DNA of 64,000 nucleotides from Paenibacillus sabinae T27 (GTDB lineage Bacteria; Bacillota; Bacilli; Paenibacillales; Paenibacillaceae), in the NCBI RefSeq assembly GCF_000612505.1, contig NZ_CP004078.1:4921001-4985000 (forward strand), read 5' to 3'. The notes under the pieces are model-generated. The model was not told the DNA's origin, did not search any database, and worked only from the letters and a program-made list of their open reading frames with translations. Shown here in pieces: positions 43,354 to 52,125 of the stretch. Within the stretch, counting starts at the first letter, position 1. Each line of letters opens with the position of its first letter. The translations under genes were made by a program, and so were the position numbers.

Positions 43354-44901
43354 ATGAAACCAGAAAATAAAGGGCAGGAGAGTCTGCCCAGATTTCCGGA
43401 GTCGCTATGGAGAGGAACGACGGAGCTGCCCTCCTTTCCCCGGCTAGCAGAGGATCACACCACTGACATCGCCGTGGTGGGCGGAGGCATCACTGGTATT
43501 ACCGCAGCTTATCTGCTTGCGGAGGCCGGGCGGAAGGTTACGCTGCTGGAAGGCACCGAGCTGCTCGCCGGCACAACGGGATTCACGACGGCCAAAATTA
43601 CGGCCCAGCACGGGCTGATCTACAGCAATCTGATCAAGCATTTCGGGGAAGAGCACGCGCGCTCTTATTTCCGCTCGAACAGCGAGAGTTTGGAGTGGAT
43701 TCTTCAAACGGCCGGGAAGCTCGGCTTATCCTGTGGTTTGGAGCGTGAGGATGCCTATATATACAGCGATGTCGGCGACGGGAAAACGCTGAAGGAGCTT
43801 GAGAATGAACTCGAGGCTTACCGCAAGCTGGGACTTCCGGGGGAATGGGTCGATTCCGTATCGCTGCCCATGCGCATCGGAGGCGGCATCAAGCTTCCCG
43901 GCCAGGCCCGCTTCCACCCGCTGCAGTATCTGAAGGGACTGCTTGAAGCGTTTCTCGCCAAGGGCGGAACCGTGTACGAGCATACCATGATCAGCGAAGA
44001 GGTCGAGGATGAGGACGGTCTGACGCTCTTTACCGAACGGGGCAAGCACCGCATCAAGTGCCGGCATGCCGTATCGGCCTCCCATTTTCCGTTCTATGAC
44101 GGCGGAGCGATGTACTTTGCGCGCCTGCATGCGGAACGCGCGTACGCCCTGGCCTTCGAGCCTGAAACCGACTATGAAGGCGGAATGTACTTATGCGTCG
44201 GCAAGCCGAGACGCTCTCTCCGCGCGGTCGAATGGGAGGGCAAAAAGCTGGTTATCGCCGGCGGCGAGAGCCATAAGACGGGGCAGAGCAGCTGTACGAT
44301 CAAGCATTATGAGAATCTGGAGATTTTCGCCGGAGAGCTTCTGGGCATCCGCCAGATTCCTTATCGCTGGTCCACCCAGGATTTGATTACGGTAGATAAG
44401 GTCCCTTACATCGGCAAGCTGTCCAAAGACAAGGAGATCTACATCGCCACAGGCTTCGCGAAATGGGGAATGACGGCGGGCACGCTGGCGGCGCGGATAA
44501 TTGCCGATCAGATTCAAGGCAAACCGAATCCCTATACGGAGCTGTACGATCCGACCCGGTTCAAGGCCAACCCGGGCATCAAGAATCTGGTAGTGGAGAA
44601 CGCCAATGTCGCCAAGGAGCTGATCCAAGGCAAGGTGGAATTCGCTCATAAAAAAATCGGGGATTTGAAGCCGGACGAAGGCGGCGTTGTCCGCCACGAT
44701 GGAAAGCGCGTCGGCGCCTACAAGGACCCCGAGGGCGGTATTCACCTGGTGGACAGGACCTGTACGCACATGGGCTGCGAATGCGATTGGAACGAGAGTG
44801 AACGCTCCTGGGATTGCCCGTGCCACGGCTCCCGTTACACCTATGACGGCGAAGTGATCGAAGGACCAGCGGTTCAGCCGCTGACGAAGCTGGATGTGTG
44901 A
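43354..44901 (+). CDS. FAD-dependent oxidoreductase with C-terminal Rieske domain
   Basis: A 515-residue flavoprotein fusion, like Bacillus YhfW. The N-terminal FAD-binding fold has AVVGGGITGITAAYLLAEAG and LLEGTELLAGTTGFTTAKIT, typical of DadA/glycine oxidase-like enzymes. The last ~75 residues are a Rieske [2Fe-2S] domain with CTHMGC and CPCHGS (ligands C-x-H and C-x2-H). AGGGAGGAATTC precedes the ATG. SDR and HmoA-like genes follow in the same direction up to a shared terminator. Electrons probably pass from FAD to the Rieske centre; substrate unknown. Confidence 0.9.
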   Translation: MKPENKGQESLPRFPESLWRGTTELPSFPRLAEDHTTDIAVVGGGITGITAAYLLAEAGRKVTLLEGTELLAGTTGFTTAKITAQHGLIYSNLIKHFGEEHARSYFRSNSESLEWILQTAGKLGLSCGLEREDAYIYSDVGDGKTLKELENELEAYRKLGLPGEWVDSVSLPMRIGGGIKLPGQARFHPLQYLKGLLEAFLAKGGTVYEHTMISEEVEDEDGLTLFTERGKHRIKCRHAVSASHFPFYDGGAMYFARLHAERAYALAFEPETDYEGGMYLCVGKPRRSLRAVEWEGKKLVIAGGESHKTGQSSCTIKHYENLEIFAGELLGIRQIPYRWSTQDLITVDKVPYIGKLSKDKEIYIATGFAKWGMTAGTLAARIIADQIQGKPNPYTELYDPTRFKANPGIKNLVVENANVAKELIQGKVEFAHKKIGDLKPDEGGVVRHDGKRVGAYKDPEGGIHLVDRTCTHMGCECDWNESERSWDCPCHGSRYTYDGEVIEGPAVQPLTKLDV

Positions 44902-44970
44902 GGCCTGCCCTGGGCCTCTCCTTCAATAAACGCAGAAACTTAACCAAATCAAAGGAGTGATTCTAAAGAG

Positions 44971-45690
44971 ATGGAACTTAGAGGAAAAACCGCAGTGATT
45001 ACCGGTGCCGGCAAAGGCATCGGTAAAGCCCTGGCCCTGGCGCTCGCCAAGGAAGGCGCCAATCTGGGGCTGATCTCCCGTACCGCCGCCGATTTGGAGG
45101 CGCTGAAAGCCGCAATCACCGAAGCGCATGATGTGAAGGTCAGCATTGCCATCGCCGATATTTCGGTCCGCGAAGAAGCGGAGCGCGCTGTGGCTGCTAT
45201 CCAGAACGATCTCGGCACGTTCGACGTCCTGATTAACAACGCCGGTGTCGCTACCTTCGGTACGCTGGTGGATATGGACCCCGAAGAATGGAAACGCCAT
45301 ATCGACATCAATCTGTTCGGCGCCTATTACGTTACCCACGCCGCGCTGCCTGCGATGATCGAGAAGAAGGCCGGCAACATTATCAATGTCTCGTCCACTG
45401 CCGGTGAACGCGGCTTCGCCACAGGCTCCGCCTACTGCGCGTCCAAGTTCGCACTCATGGGCATGACCGAGGCGCTCTTCCAGGAAGTGCGCAAGTTCAA
45501 CATCCGGGTTGTGGCGCTGACGCCAAGCACGGTCAATACCCCGCTGGCGGTGAATGCCGGCCTGCCGATCGGCGACGAAGACCGGATGATGCAGCCTGAG
45601 GATGTCGCCGAGCTGGCGCTGACAGCGCTGAAGCTGCCGGACCGCGTAGTCATCAAAACGGCAGGCATCTGGACGACCAATCCGCAATAG
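44971..45690 (+). CDS. Short-chain dehydrogenase/reductase (FabG-like)
   Basis: A 239-residue classical SDR. Cofactor motif TGAGKGIGKALALAL, NNAGVATFG, the catalytic Ser/Tyr/Lys in VSSTAGERG and YCASKFALMGM, and PSTVNTPLA are all present, so it should be an active NAD(P)H-dependent ketoreductase. It resembles 3-ketoacyl-ACP reductases, but its position downstream of a Rieske flavoprotein rather than in a fab operon argues for another substrate. AAAGGAG upstream of the ATG. Confidence 0.9.
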   Translation: MELRGKTAVITGAGKGIGKALALALAKEGANLGLISRTAADLEALKAAITEAHDVKVSIAIADISVREEAERAVAAIQNDLGTFDVLINNAGVATFGTLVDMDPEEWKRHIDINLFGAYYVTHAALPAMIEKKAGNIINVSSTAGERGFATGSAYCASKFALMGMTEALFQEVRKFNIRVVALTPSTVNTPLAVNAGLPIGDEDRMMQPEDVAELALTALKLPDRVVIKTAGIWTTNPQ

Positions 45691-45738
45691 AATGTTATCC
45701 GCAATCCTTCATCCATTATTAGCGGGAGGCTTAAAGCT

Positions 45739-46050
45739 ATGCTCGTAGTCACGAATACGATCAAGGTCAAGGAAGGTGCCGGAGCTGCGCTGGCCCAGCG
45801 GTTCGCCGGAACGGGCGGCGTGCAGGACATGCCCGGCTTTGTGCGCATGGAGGTATGGCATGCAAGCGCCAAAGAAGGCGCGGAAGAGCTGAAGATCTGT
45901 ACCGTATGGGAGAACGAGGATGCATTCAAAGCCTGGACCGCAAGCGAGTCCTTCCGAAATTCCCACCGGGGGGCGGGCGGCAACGACTCCATTCTCGGAG
46001 CGTCGCTCGACAAGTACGAGCTTCTTCTCAGCCGTACTCCAAAGCAGTAA
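45739..46050 (+). CDS. HmoA/IsdG-like haem-degrading monooxygenase
   Basis: A 103-residue ABM-domain (dimeric ferredoxin-like) protein. The pattern VVTNTIKVKEG, QRFAGTGGVQDMPGFVRMEV, LKICTVWENEDAFKAWTASE and FRNSHRG closely follows Bacillus HmoA, which opens haem to release iron. The HRG region holds the likely haem ligand. GGGAGG upstream of the ATG. It ends the plus-strand unit begun by the Rieske flavoprotein. A quinol monooxygenase is the alternative within the ABM fold. Confidence 0.82.
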   Translation: MLVVTNTIKVKEGAGAALAQRFAGTGGVQDMPGFVRMEVWHASAKEGAEELKICTVWENEDAFKAWTASESFRNSHRGAGGNDSILGASLDKYELLLSRTPKQ

Positions 46051-46076
46051 AAGGACGGAACGGACACAAAACAGCA

Positions 46077-46125
46077 AAAGCGCAGAAACGCCCCCGAAAG
46101 GGAGGAACGTTTCTGCGCTTTTTTT
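46077..46125. terminator. Bidirectional terminator between hmoA-like and ABC genes
   Basis: AAAAGCGCAGAAACG/CGTTTCTGCGCTTTT, with eight or so Ts on the plus strand and four on the minus strand. Serves two convergent transcripts. Confidence 0.92.
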
Positions 46126-46163
46126 ACTGACTACCGGCGGCGGGCTAGCACGAAAGCGCCCGC

Positions 46164-48068
46164 TTACCCGGCATCGGAAAGCTCCCCTTCGGAGAACTGG
46201 CTGTTATACAGATCGGCGTAGAATCCGCCTTGCTTCAGCAGCTGCTCGTGAGAGCCCTGCTCGATGACGGTGCCATGATTCATGACGAGAATCAAATCGG
46301 CGTCGCGGATCGTTGACAGACGGTGAGCGATGACAAAGCTAGTGCGGCCCTGCATCAAGGTGTTCATCGCTGTTTGAATTTGGACCTCGGTCCGGGTATC
46401 GACGCTGCTGGTGGCTTCGTCCAGAATCAGGATTGCCGGGTCCGCCAGAATGGCACGGGCGATCGTCAGCAGCTGCTTTTGACCCTGTGAAATATTGGAG
46501 GCCTCCTCATTCAGCACGGTGTTGTAGCCCATCGGCAGGGTGCGGATGAAATGGTCGGCATGCGCCGCTCTGGCTGCCCGCACTATATCCGCTTCGGTCG
46601 CGCCTTCGCGCCCGTATGCGATATTGTCGCGGATCGTGCCGTTAAAGAGCCACGTATCCTGAAGCACCATTCCGAACTTGCCCCGCAGCTCGCTGCGCTT
46701 CATGTCGGTAATGTCCACGCCGTCGATCAGGATCTGGCCGCCATTTAGCTCATAAAACCGCATCAGCAGGTTGATCAGCGTCGTCTTGCCGGCTCCGGTC
46801 GGACCGACAATTGCGATCGTCTGTCCCGGCTTAACCCGGATATTCATATCTTCAATGAGAATCGAATCATCTTTGTATCCGAATTTCACGTGGCGGAACT
46901 CCACCGCTCCTTCTTCCGTATGAACGGTCCTGCCAGCCAAGGCCGCCGCCGATTCCGGGATTTCCTCTTCCTCGTCCAGCAGTTCAAACACGCGCTCCGC
47001 GGAAGCGATGGTCGACTGAATAATATTGGCTATGTTGGCCGTCTGGGTAATCGGCATCGTAAACTGGCGCGAATATTGGATAAATGCCTGGATGTCGCCG
47101 ACTTCAATCATTTTTCGGGTGACAAAGATTCCGCCGACTACACAGACCAGCACATAGCCCAGATTGCCGATGAACATCATGAGCGGCATGATCATGCCGG
47201 ACATAAACTGAGCGCGCCAGCCGGAATCGTAGAGCTGCTCGTTGATTTTGTCAAAATCCTGGAGCGATTCCTTCTCCCGTCCGAACGCTTTGACGATCCG
47301 GTGGCCTGTGTACATTTCCTCGACATGGCCGTTCAGCTGACCGAGCGATTTCTGCTGGCCGACGAAATACGTCTGGGAGCGCTTGGTAATCCCCATAATG
47401 GCGACAAAGCTGAGCGGCAGCGTAATAATGGTGATAAGCGTAAGCCACGGACTGATCGTCAGCATCATGATGATAACGCCGATGATCGTAATGACCGATG
47501 TGATAAGCTGGGTCAAGCTTTGCTGCAGCGTCGTGCTGATATTGTCGACATCGTTGGTCGCCCGGCTCAGGATCTCCCCATGCGTCCGGGAATCGAAATA
47601 TTTCAGCGGCAGCCGTTCTAGCTTGCTGTTGATTTCCTCGCGCATGTCGAATACGACGCTCTGCGCCACCCCGGCCATAATATACTGCTGGATGTAGCCA
47701 AAGAGAGCGCTCAGCACATACAAGCCGGCCAGGATCAGCAGAATTTCATTAATGTAGCCAAAATCGATAGCCGCGCCCGGTACGCCCTTGAATTTGCCAA
47801 CGACGCCTTCGAACAGCTTGGTGGTCGCTTTCCCCATAATCTTGGGGCTAAGAATGCTGAATACCGTACTCAGGATGGCTGTAATCAACACGACCACAAG
47901 CTGCAACCGTTTCGGACGCAAATACCGGGTCAGCCGCCGCAGCGTTCCTTTGAAATCCTTCGCTTTCTCTGGCGGCATCATCATGCCCGCTCCGCCGAAC
48001 CCGCCGGGTCCGGGCCCTCTGCGCGGCGGCTGCGCGGGACGTCTGTATTCCTGATTGTTCTCGCTCAT
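46164..48068 (-). CDS. Heterodimeric ABC exporter, subunit with catalytic Walker B
   Basis: A 634-residue ABC exporter half. A Pro/Gly/Arg-rich N-terminal tail of about 35 residues leads into six helices and an ATPase domain with GPTGAGKTT, a divergent signature ISQGQKQLLTIARAI, and canonical Walker B LILDEATSSVD. Its start overlaps the upstream ABC stop by 4 bases. Paired with the next gene, it has the asymmetry of BmrCD, LmrCD and TM287/288: this subunit supplies the catalytic Glu, the partner supplies LSGGQ. Multidrug or lipid export is likely. Confidence 0.9.
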   Translation of the reverse strand: MSENNQEYRRPAQPPRRGPGPGGFGGAGMMMPPEKAKDFKGTLRRLTRYLRPKRLQLVVVLITAILSTVFSILSPKIMGKATTKLFEGVVGKFKGVPGAAIDFGYINEILLILAGLYVLSALFGYIQQYIMAGVAQSVVFDMREEINSKLERLPLKYFDSRTHGEILSRATNDVDNISTTLQQSLTQLITSVITIIGVIIMMLTISPWLTLITIITLPLSFVAIMGITKRSQTYFVGQQKSLGQLNGHVEEMYTGHRIVKAFGREKESLQDFDKINEQLYDSGWRAQFMSGMIMPLMMFIGNLGYVLVCVVGGIFVTRKMIEVGDIQAFIQYSRQFTMPITQTANIANIIQSTIASAERVFELLDEEEEIPESAAALAGRTVHTEEGAVEFRHVKFGYKDDSILIEDMNIRVKPGQTIAIVGPTGAGKTTLINLLMRFYELNGGQILIDGVDITDMKRSELRGKFGMVLQDTWLFNGTIRDNIAYGREGATEADIVRAARAAHADHFIRTLPMGYNTVLNEEASNISQGQKQLLTIARAILADPAILILDEATSSVDTRTEVQIQTAMNTLMQGRTSFVIAHRLSTIRDADLILVMNHGTVIEQGSHEQLLKQGGFYADLYNSQFSEGELSDAG

Positions 48069-49870
48069 GCAATTTCCTCCTCTGACAGCTGCGAAGATAC
48101 GATTTCGCTGTAGACGTCGCTGCTTGCAAGCAGTTCGCTGTGGCTGCCGATCCCGGCAATCCGTCCCTCGTCCAGCACGATAATCCGGTCCGCATCCATA
48201 ACGGTGCTGACCCGCTGGGCGACAATAAGCACTGTCGATTCCGTCGTCTCTCCTTTGAGCGCCGCGCGCAGCCTGGCGTCCGTCTTGAAGTCGAGCGCCG
48301 AGAAGCTGTCGTCGAACAGGTAAATCTCCGGCTTCCGAACAAGCGACCGGGCAATGGACAGCCGCTGCTTCTGCCCGCCGGACAGGTTATTGCCTCCCTG
48401 GGCAATTTGCGAGTTAAAGCCGTCTTTCATCGCAGTTACGAAATCCAGCGCCTGAGCGATACCGGCCGCATGCCGGATCTCTTCATCCGTCGCGCCCTCT
48501 TTCCCGTAACGGATATTGTCACTGACGGTGCCGGTGAACAGCACGGCCTTCTGCGGCACATAACCAGTCTTGGCGCGAAGCTCTTCCTGCGTCATCTGCC
48601 GGACATCGGTCCCGTCCACCAGCACCTCGCCCTCAACCACGTCATAGAAGCGGGGAATCAGGCTGAGCAGCGTCGATTTGCCGGAGCCGGTACCGCCGAT
48701 AATCGCCGTGACCTCGCCGGGCTTTGCGGTGAAGCTGATGTCCGACAGGGCAGGCTGCTCCGCTCCCGGGTAGGAGAAGGAGACGTTCTTGAATTCTACA
48801 TAGCCGCGAATCCCGGCTGTGTCCGGCTGATCCAGCAAAGTGACCCGGGCTTCGGGATCGGCGATTTCCGGTGCCATATCTTCCAGATCCGGTGTTTCCG
48901 GCACTTGGATTTCGGGGTCTGAAATTTCTGGCACCATATCGAGCACTTCATTAATCCGAATCGCGGAAGCGGAAGCGCGCGGAATGAGCACGAACATCAT
49001 GGAAACCATAATAAGCGAGAACATGATCTGCATCGCATACTGAATGAAGGCCATAAGCGAGCCGACCTGAAGGTCGTTGTTATTAATCCGGATGCCGCCG
49101 AAATAGAGAATGCCGATCATGGAAAAGTTCATGACGAACATCATCATCGGCATGAGCAAGGCCATAATCTTGTTGACCTTGATCGCCGTATCCGTCAGAT
49201 CCCGGTTGGCCGCGCTGAAGCGCTTGTTCTCATGCTCCGTCCGGTTAAAGGAACGGATGACGCGAATGCCGACCAGATGCTCGCGCAGTACCAGATTTAA
49301 TTTGTCCAGCTTGACCTGAATCGCCTTGAAGAGCGGCAGCCCCTTCATGCCCACATAGGCAATCGCCAGAGCAAGCACCGGTATCACGACGACAAAGATC
49401 AGAGACAGCTTGGCGTCTTCGGACACCGCCATAATAATGCCGCCGATCATCATCATCGGAGCGCCGATCATCATGCGCAGCATCATCGTAAGCACCGTCT
49501 GTACCTGGGTAATGTCGTTCGTTGTCCGCGTAATAAGCGATGCGGTGCCCAGCTTGTCAAATTCAGTCAGCGTAAAATTCTCGACATGATTGAACATGAG
49601 CGAGCGCGTGTTGCGACCGAAGCCCATCGCCACTTTGGCAGACAGAAAGCTGGCCACGATGGAGCAGAGCGCGCCTCCGCCCGCCACCAGCAGCATAAAC
49701 CCGCCGATTCTCCAGATCAAAGCCCGGTCTTGATGCACAATCCCCTTGTCGACGATGTCGGACATCAGGGTCGGGAGATACAAATCACCCAGCGACTGCA
49801 AGAACACCAGCAGCAGAATTGCCGCAATCGGCAGCGAAAAAGGCTTCAAATATCTAAATAATTTAATCAT
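48065..49870 (-). CDS. Heterodimeric ABC exporter, subunit with degenerate Walker B
   Basis: A 601-residue ABC exporter half. Six helices in the first ~310 residues, then a ~40-residue acidic insertion with repeated PEI/PDL elements (DMVPEISDPEIQVPETPDL), and an ATPase domain with GGTGSGKST, canonical LSGGQKQRLSIARSL, and Walker B ending IYLFDDSFSALD, in which the catalytic Glu is replaced by Asp. This marks the degenerate-site partner of a heterodimer. Its ATG overlaps the MarR stop by 4 bases. Confidence 0.9.
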   Translation of the reverse strand: MIKLFRYLKPFSLPIAAILLLVFLQSLGDLYLPTLMSDIVDKGIVHQDRALIWRIGGFMLLVAGGGALCSIVASFLSAKVAMGFGRNTRSLMFNHVENFTLTEFDKLGTASLITRTTNDITQVQTVLTMMLRMMIGAPMMMIGGIIMAVSEDAKLSLIFVVVIPVLALAIAYVGMKGLPLFKAIQVKLDKLNLVLREHLVGIRVIRSFNRTEHENKRFSAANRDLTDTAIKVNKIMALLMPMMMFVMNFSMIGILYFGGIRINNNDLQVGSLMAFIQYAMQIMFSLIMVSMMFVLIPRASASAIRINEVLDMVPEISDPEIQVPETPDLEDMAPEIADPEARVTLLDQPDTAGIRGYVEFKNVSFSYPGAEQPALSDISFTAKPGEVTAIIGGTGSGKSTLLSLIPRFYDVVEGEVLVDGTDVRQMTQEELRAKTGYVPQKAVLFTGTVSDNIRYGKEGATDEEIRHAAGIAQALDFVTAMKDGFNSQIAQGGNNLSGGQKQRLSIARSLVRKPEIYLFDDSFSALDFKTDARLRAALKGETTESTVLIVAQRVSTVMDADRIIVLDEGRIAGIGSHSELLASSDVYSEIVSSQLSEEEIA

Positions 49871-50331
49871 CCTTCGTCATCTCCGTTCATGGGTAACCGT
49901 TCTATTTCGAGCCTATGCTCCTGGGCAAAAGCCTGAACTTTAAGCAGAAGCTCCGCAAGCTTGTTGCTGTCTTCCTCGCCCAGAAAGTCCACGAGCTTGT
50001 TCAAGGTCGCGGTCCTGTGCTCTTTGGCTCTTTCGGCAGCCTTGCCGCCCTGTTCGGTCAAACTGACGCGCACGGCCCGCCGGTCGTTGGCATCCGCCTG
50101 CCTGACAACCATCCCTTTCGCTTCCAGACTGTTGATGAGCTGGGTAACCGTCGGCGGAGTCAGGCCCAGCAAACGGCTGATTTCCGACACCTTCAGTCCC
50201 TGCTTGGCCGAGCAGATATTCCTCGCGATGCACAGCATGAGCGTCATTTCACTGGGTTTATTCCCTTCCGCGGCCTGAGTCCACTTCGCTCGATGCAGCT
50301 GCTGCAAAGCAATCAGCAGCTTGTGCGGCAC
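49867..50331 (-). CDS. MarR-family repressor of the ABC exporter operon
   Basis: A 154-residue winged-helix regulator, first gene of the marR-ABC-ABC operon. SAKQGLKVSEISRLLGLTPPTVTQLINSLEAKG is the recognition helix region and DANDRRAVRVSLTEQG the wing. GTG at 50331 lacks a good ribosome site; a strong GGAGGG lies further upstream, 6 bases before an in-frame ATT that would add IGIEDDQNK. An unusual start codon is therefore possible. It probably represses its own promoter through two palindromes at 50398-50442. Confidence 0.88.
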   Translation of the reverse strand: MPHKLLIALQQLHRAKWTQAAEGNKPSEMTLMLCIARNICSAKQGLKVSEISRLLGLTPPTVTQLINSLEAKGMVVRQADANDRRAVRVSLTEQGGKAAERAKEHRTATLNKLVDFLGEEDSNKLAELLLKVQAFAQEHRLEIERLPMNGDDEG

Positions 50332-50397
50332 CTTGTTCTGATCGTCCTCTATCCCAATTGCTATCCCTCCGTATGCCGGATTTTTCGTTTCATTTAC

Positions 50398-50442
50398 TTA
50401 GCATTCCTAATAATTATATAGTATATTATTTAGGCTTCCTAA
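50398..50442 (-). promoter_or_regulatory. Two MarR-type operators flanking the marR-ABC promoter
   Basis: TTAGCATTCCTAA (50398-50410) and TTAGGCTTCCTAA (50430-50442) share TTAG-N5-CTAA, centres 32 bp apart. A minus-strand TATAAT -10 (50418-50413) lies between, placing the second operator over the -35 and the first near the transcript start. This layout suits autorepression. Confidence 0.7.
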
Positions 50443-50749
50443 TTATATTTTCACGCCAGTCCGTTGTCAAACATTGTATGCGCTATCAAAATCGCGATTT
50501 TTGTAAACGGAACGCCATGATCTCTCACGCCAGCGGCAGGCAAGAAGAAACGGCACCGTCCTCTTAGGGACAGCCCCGTTTCTCGTAGAAATATAGGACT
50601 TTTTAATAAGCATGAAATTTCAAAAAACCCCCCCGCCGCATTGGGCAGGAAGGTATTTATTTATCAGTAAGTTATGCGATTAACGGGACGATTTCCCCCG
50701 CAAAAGATGCATGGGCACGGCTAATCAGCCCTCTTCCCGGGTTCGGTCT
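50443..50749. other. Intergenic stretch between marR and the Spo0E-like gene
   Basis: No gene seen. AGAAACGG/CCGTTTCT with an inner GTCC/GGAC pairing (about 50537-50585) forms a terminator-like hairpin without a good T-run. A run of seven C after six A (about 50623-50636), with weak GC pairing, could end the minus-strand Spo0E-like transcript. Confidence 0.4.
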
Positions 50750-50986
50750 TTATCTATATGCCTGCAGTTGATTCTTGCGGCTCCGAAGATTCTTCATCAT
50801 TATATTTTGGGCAAGCAGAATATAACTGTCGAGGCGCTCGCTGAGCTCAACCACGGTGCGGTCGCTGAGACTGCGCTGCTGGGCAACCTCCAGCAATTGG
50901 CACCGGAGACTTTCGATCGTTATGAACAATTCCTCTTCCCGGCATTCGATTACATAGTCATTCTGGGGTGTACATTCCTGAAGCAC
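50750..50986 (-). CDS. Spo0E-like aspartyl-phosphate phosphatase
   Basis: A 78-residue protein of the Spo0E family, which dephosphorylates Spo0A~P or related response regulators and so delays sporulation. The body EELFITIESLRCQLLEVAQQ, then a short turn and LSERLDSYI (the SQELD-type motif with the conserved Asp), forms the two-helix hairpin expected. GTG start with AAGGTGAT about 4 bases upstream. It is monocistronic. Annotation pipelines could miss it, because a longer frame covers it. Confidence 0.75.
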   Translation of the reverse strand: MLQECTPQNDYVIECREEELFITIESLRCQLLEVAQQRSLSDRTVVELSERLDSYILLAQNIMMKNLRSRKNQLQAYR

Positions 50987-51123
50987 TGCATCACCTTCTC
51001 TCTGAATACCTTCTACTCTATTATATATCAAGATAATAAAAAAACATATTTTGCAAAAAAAGAAAATTATGTCGATGCTCCAACTTTTTTCATCACCAAA
51101 AGGGAGGCCGCATCTGCCAGCGG

Positions 51124-52011
51124 TTACCTCTCTTTTAATAGATCCCGCGCAAACGAAATCCATTCGCGGGCGGCGAAAGACAGATAGCGGTCCCTGCGCC
51201 AAATCATGCCGAGCTGCCACGGAATTTCCGGTTCGGTCAACGTGACAATGGAAATGCGCGACCGGTCCATATCGCGGCAGATGGTCTGCGGCAGCAGGGC
51301 TATGCCCAGACCGGCCGCCACCATGCGGGCGATAAGGTCCCACTGGGAGCTTTCGTACACGACCATGGGCTGAAACCCCGACTTGACGCACTCGGTGATC
51401 ACGCGGTCATGCAGGGCGAAATCCTCCCGGAACAGCACAAATTCCTCATCTTTCAGTTCCGCTAGCGGCACCGAGCTCCGGTCCGCCAGCCGGTGGCCGG
51501 CGGGAACCAACAGCTCCAGCCTTTCCCGGACGAAGGAGAACACATGAAATCTGGCTTCATCCACGGGAAGAACGACGACGCCGATATCAAGAAAGCCGGT
51601 GTCCACATCATTCTCCACCTTCTTGGCCCCGTCCTCGTACAGCCGGATGGTAACATCGGGGTACTTCCGGTGAAACCGGCCGATCACCGACGGAAAGAAA
51701 TTGGACCCTACCATCGGCGGAAGACCGATGCGGATATGGCCCTGCTTCAGCTTGCGCAGGCTGTCCAGTTCGGACGAGAGGCTCTGGAAGGATACGACGA
51801 TATTCTGCGCTTTGGCAAGCAGAATTTCACCCGCATCAGTCAGCCTGATGCTCTTGCCTTCCCGGTAGAACAAATCGGCCCCGAGCTCCTCCTCGATCTG
51901 CCGGATCATCTTGCTTACGGTGGGCTGGGTAATATACAGCGATTTGGCCGCCTTGGAGAAGCTGTTCAGCCGGGCGGCTTCCACAAAATACTGCAACTGT
52001 CTGATATCCAA
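51124..52011 (-). CDS. LysR-family regulator divergent from lrgAB
   Basis: A 295-residue LysR regulator. N-terminal helix-turn-helix MDIRQLQYFVEAARLNSF and SLYITQPTVSKMIRQIEEELG; the effector domain contains HIRIGLPPMVGSNFFPSVI. TTG start with AGGAGG 9 bases upstream. Divergent transcription from an lrgAB-type pair mirrors CidR in staphylococci and bacilli, which activates cidAB in response to acetate or overflow metabolism, so it is the likely activator of the neighbouring genes. Confidence 0.87.
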   Translation of the reverse strand: MDIRQLQYFVEAARLNSFSKAAKSLYITQPTVSKMIRQIEEELGADLFYREGKSIRLTDAGEILLAKAQNIVVSFQSLSSELDSLRKLKQGHIRIGLPPMVGSNFFPSVIGRFHRKYPDVTIRLYEDGAKKVENDVDTGFLDIGVVVLPVDEARFHVFSFVRERLELLVPAGHRLADRSSVPLAELKDEEFVLFREDFALHDRVITECVKSGFQPMVVYESSQWDLIARMVAAGLGIALLPQTICRDMDRSRISIVTLTEPEIPWQLGMIWRRDRYLSFAAREWISFARDLLKER

Positions 52012-52125
52012 AGCGTCAAACCTCCTATATATAGACAAAAGGAATGTCATCTATTCGATATATTCATTTTACCTATGTAAATAATTATTGTAAAATTTCA
52101 ATATAGCTTGAAAGGGGCGGACCTT

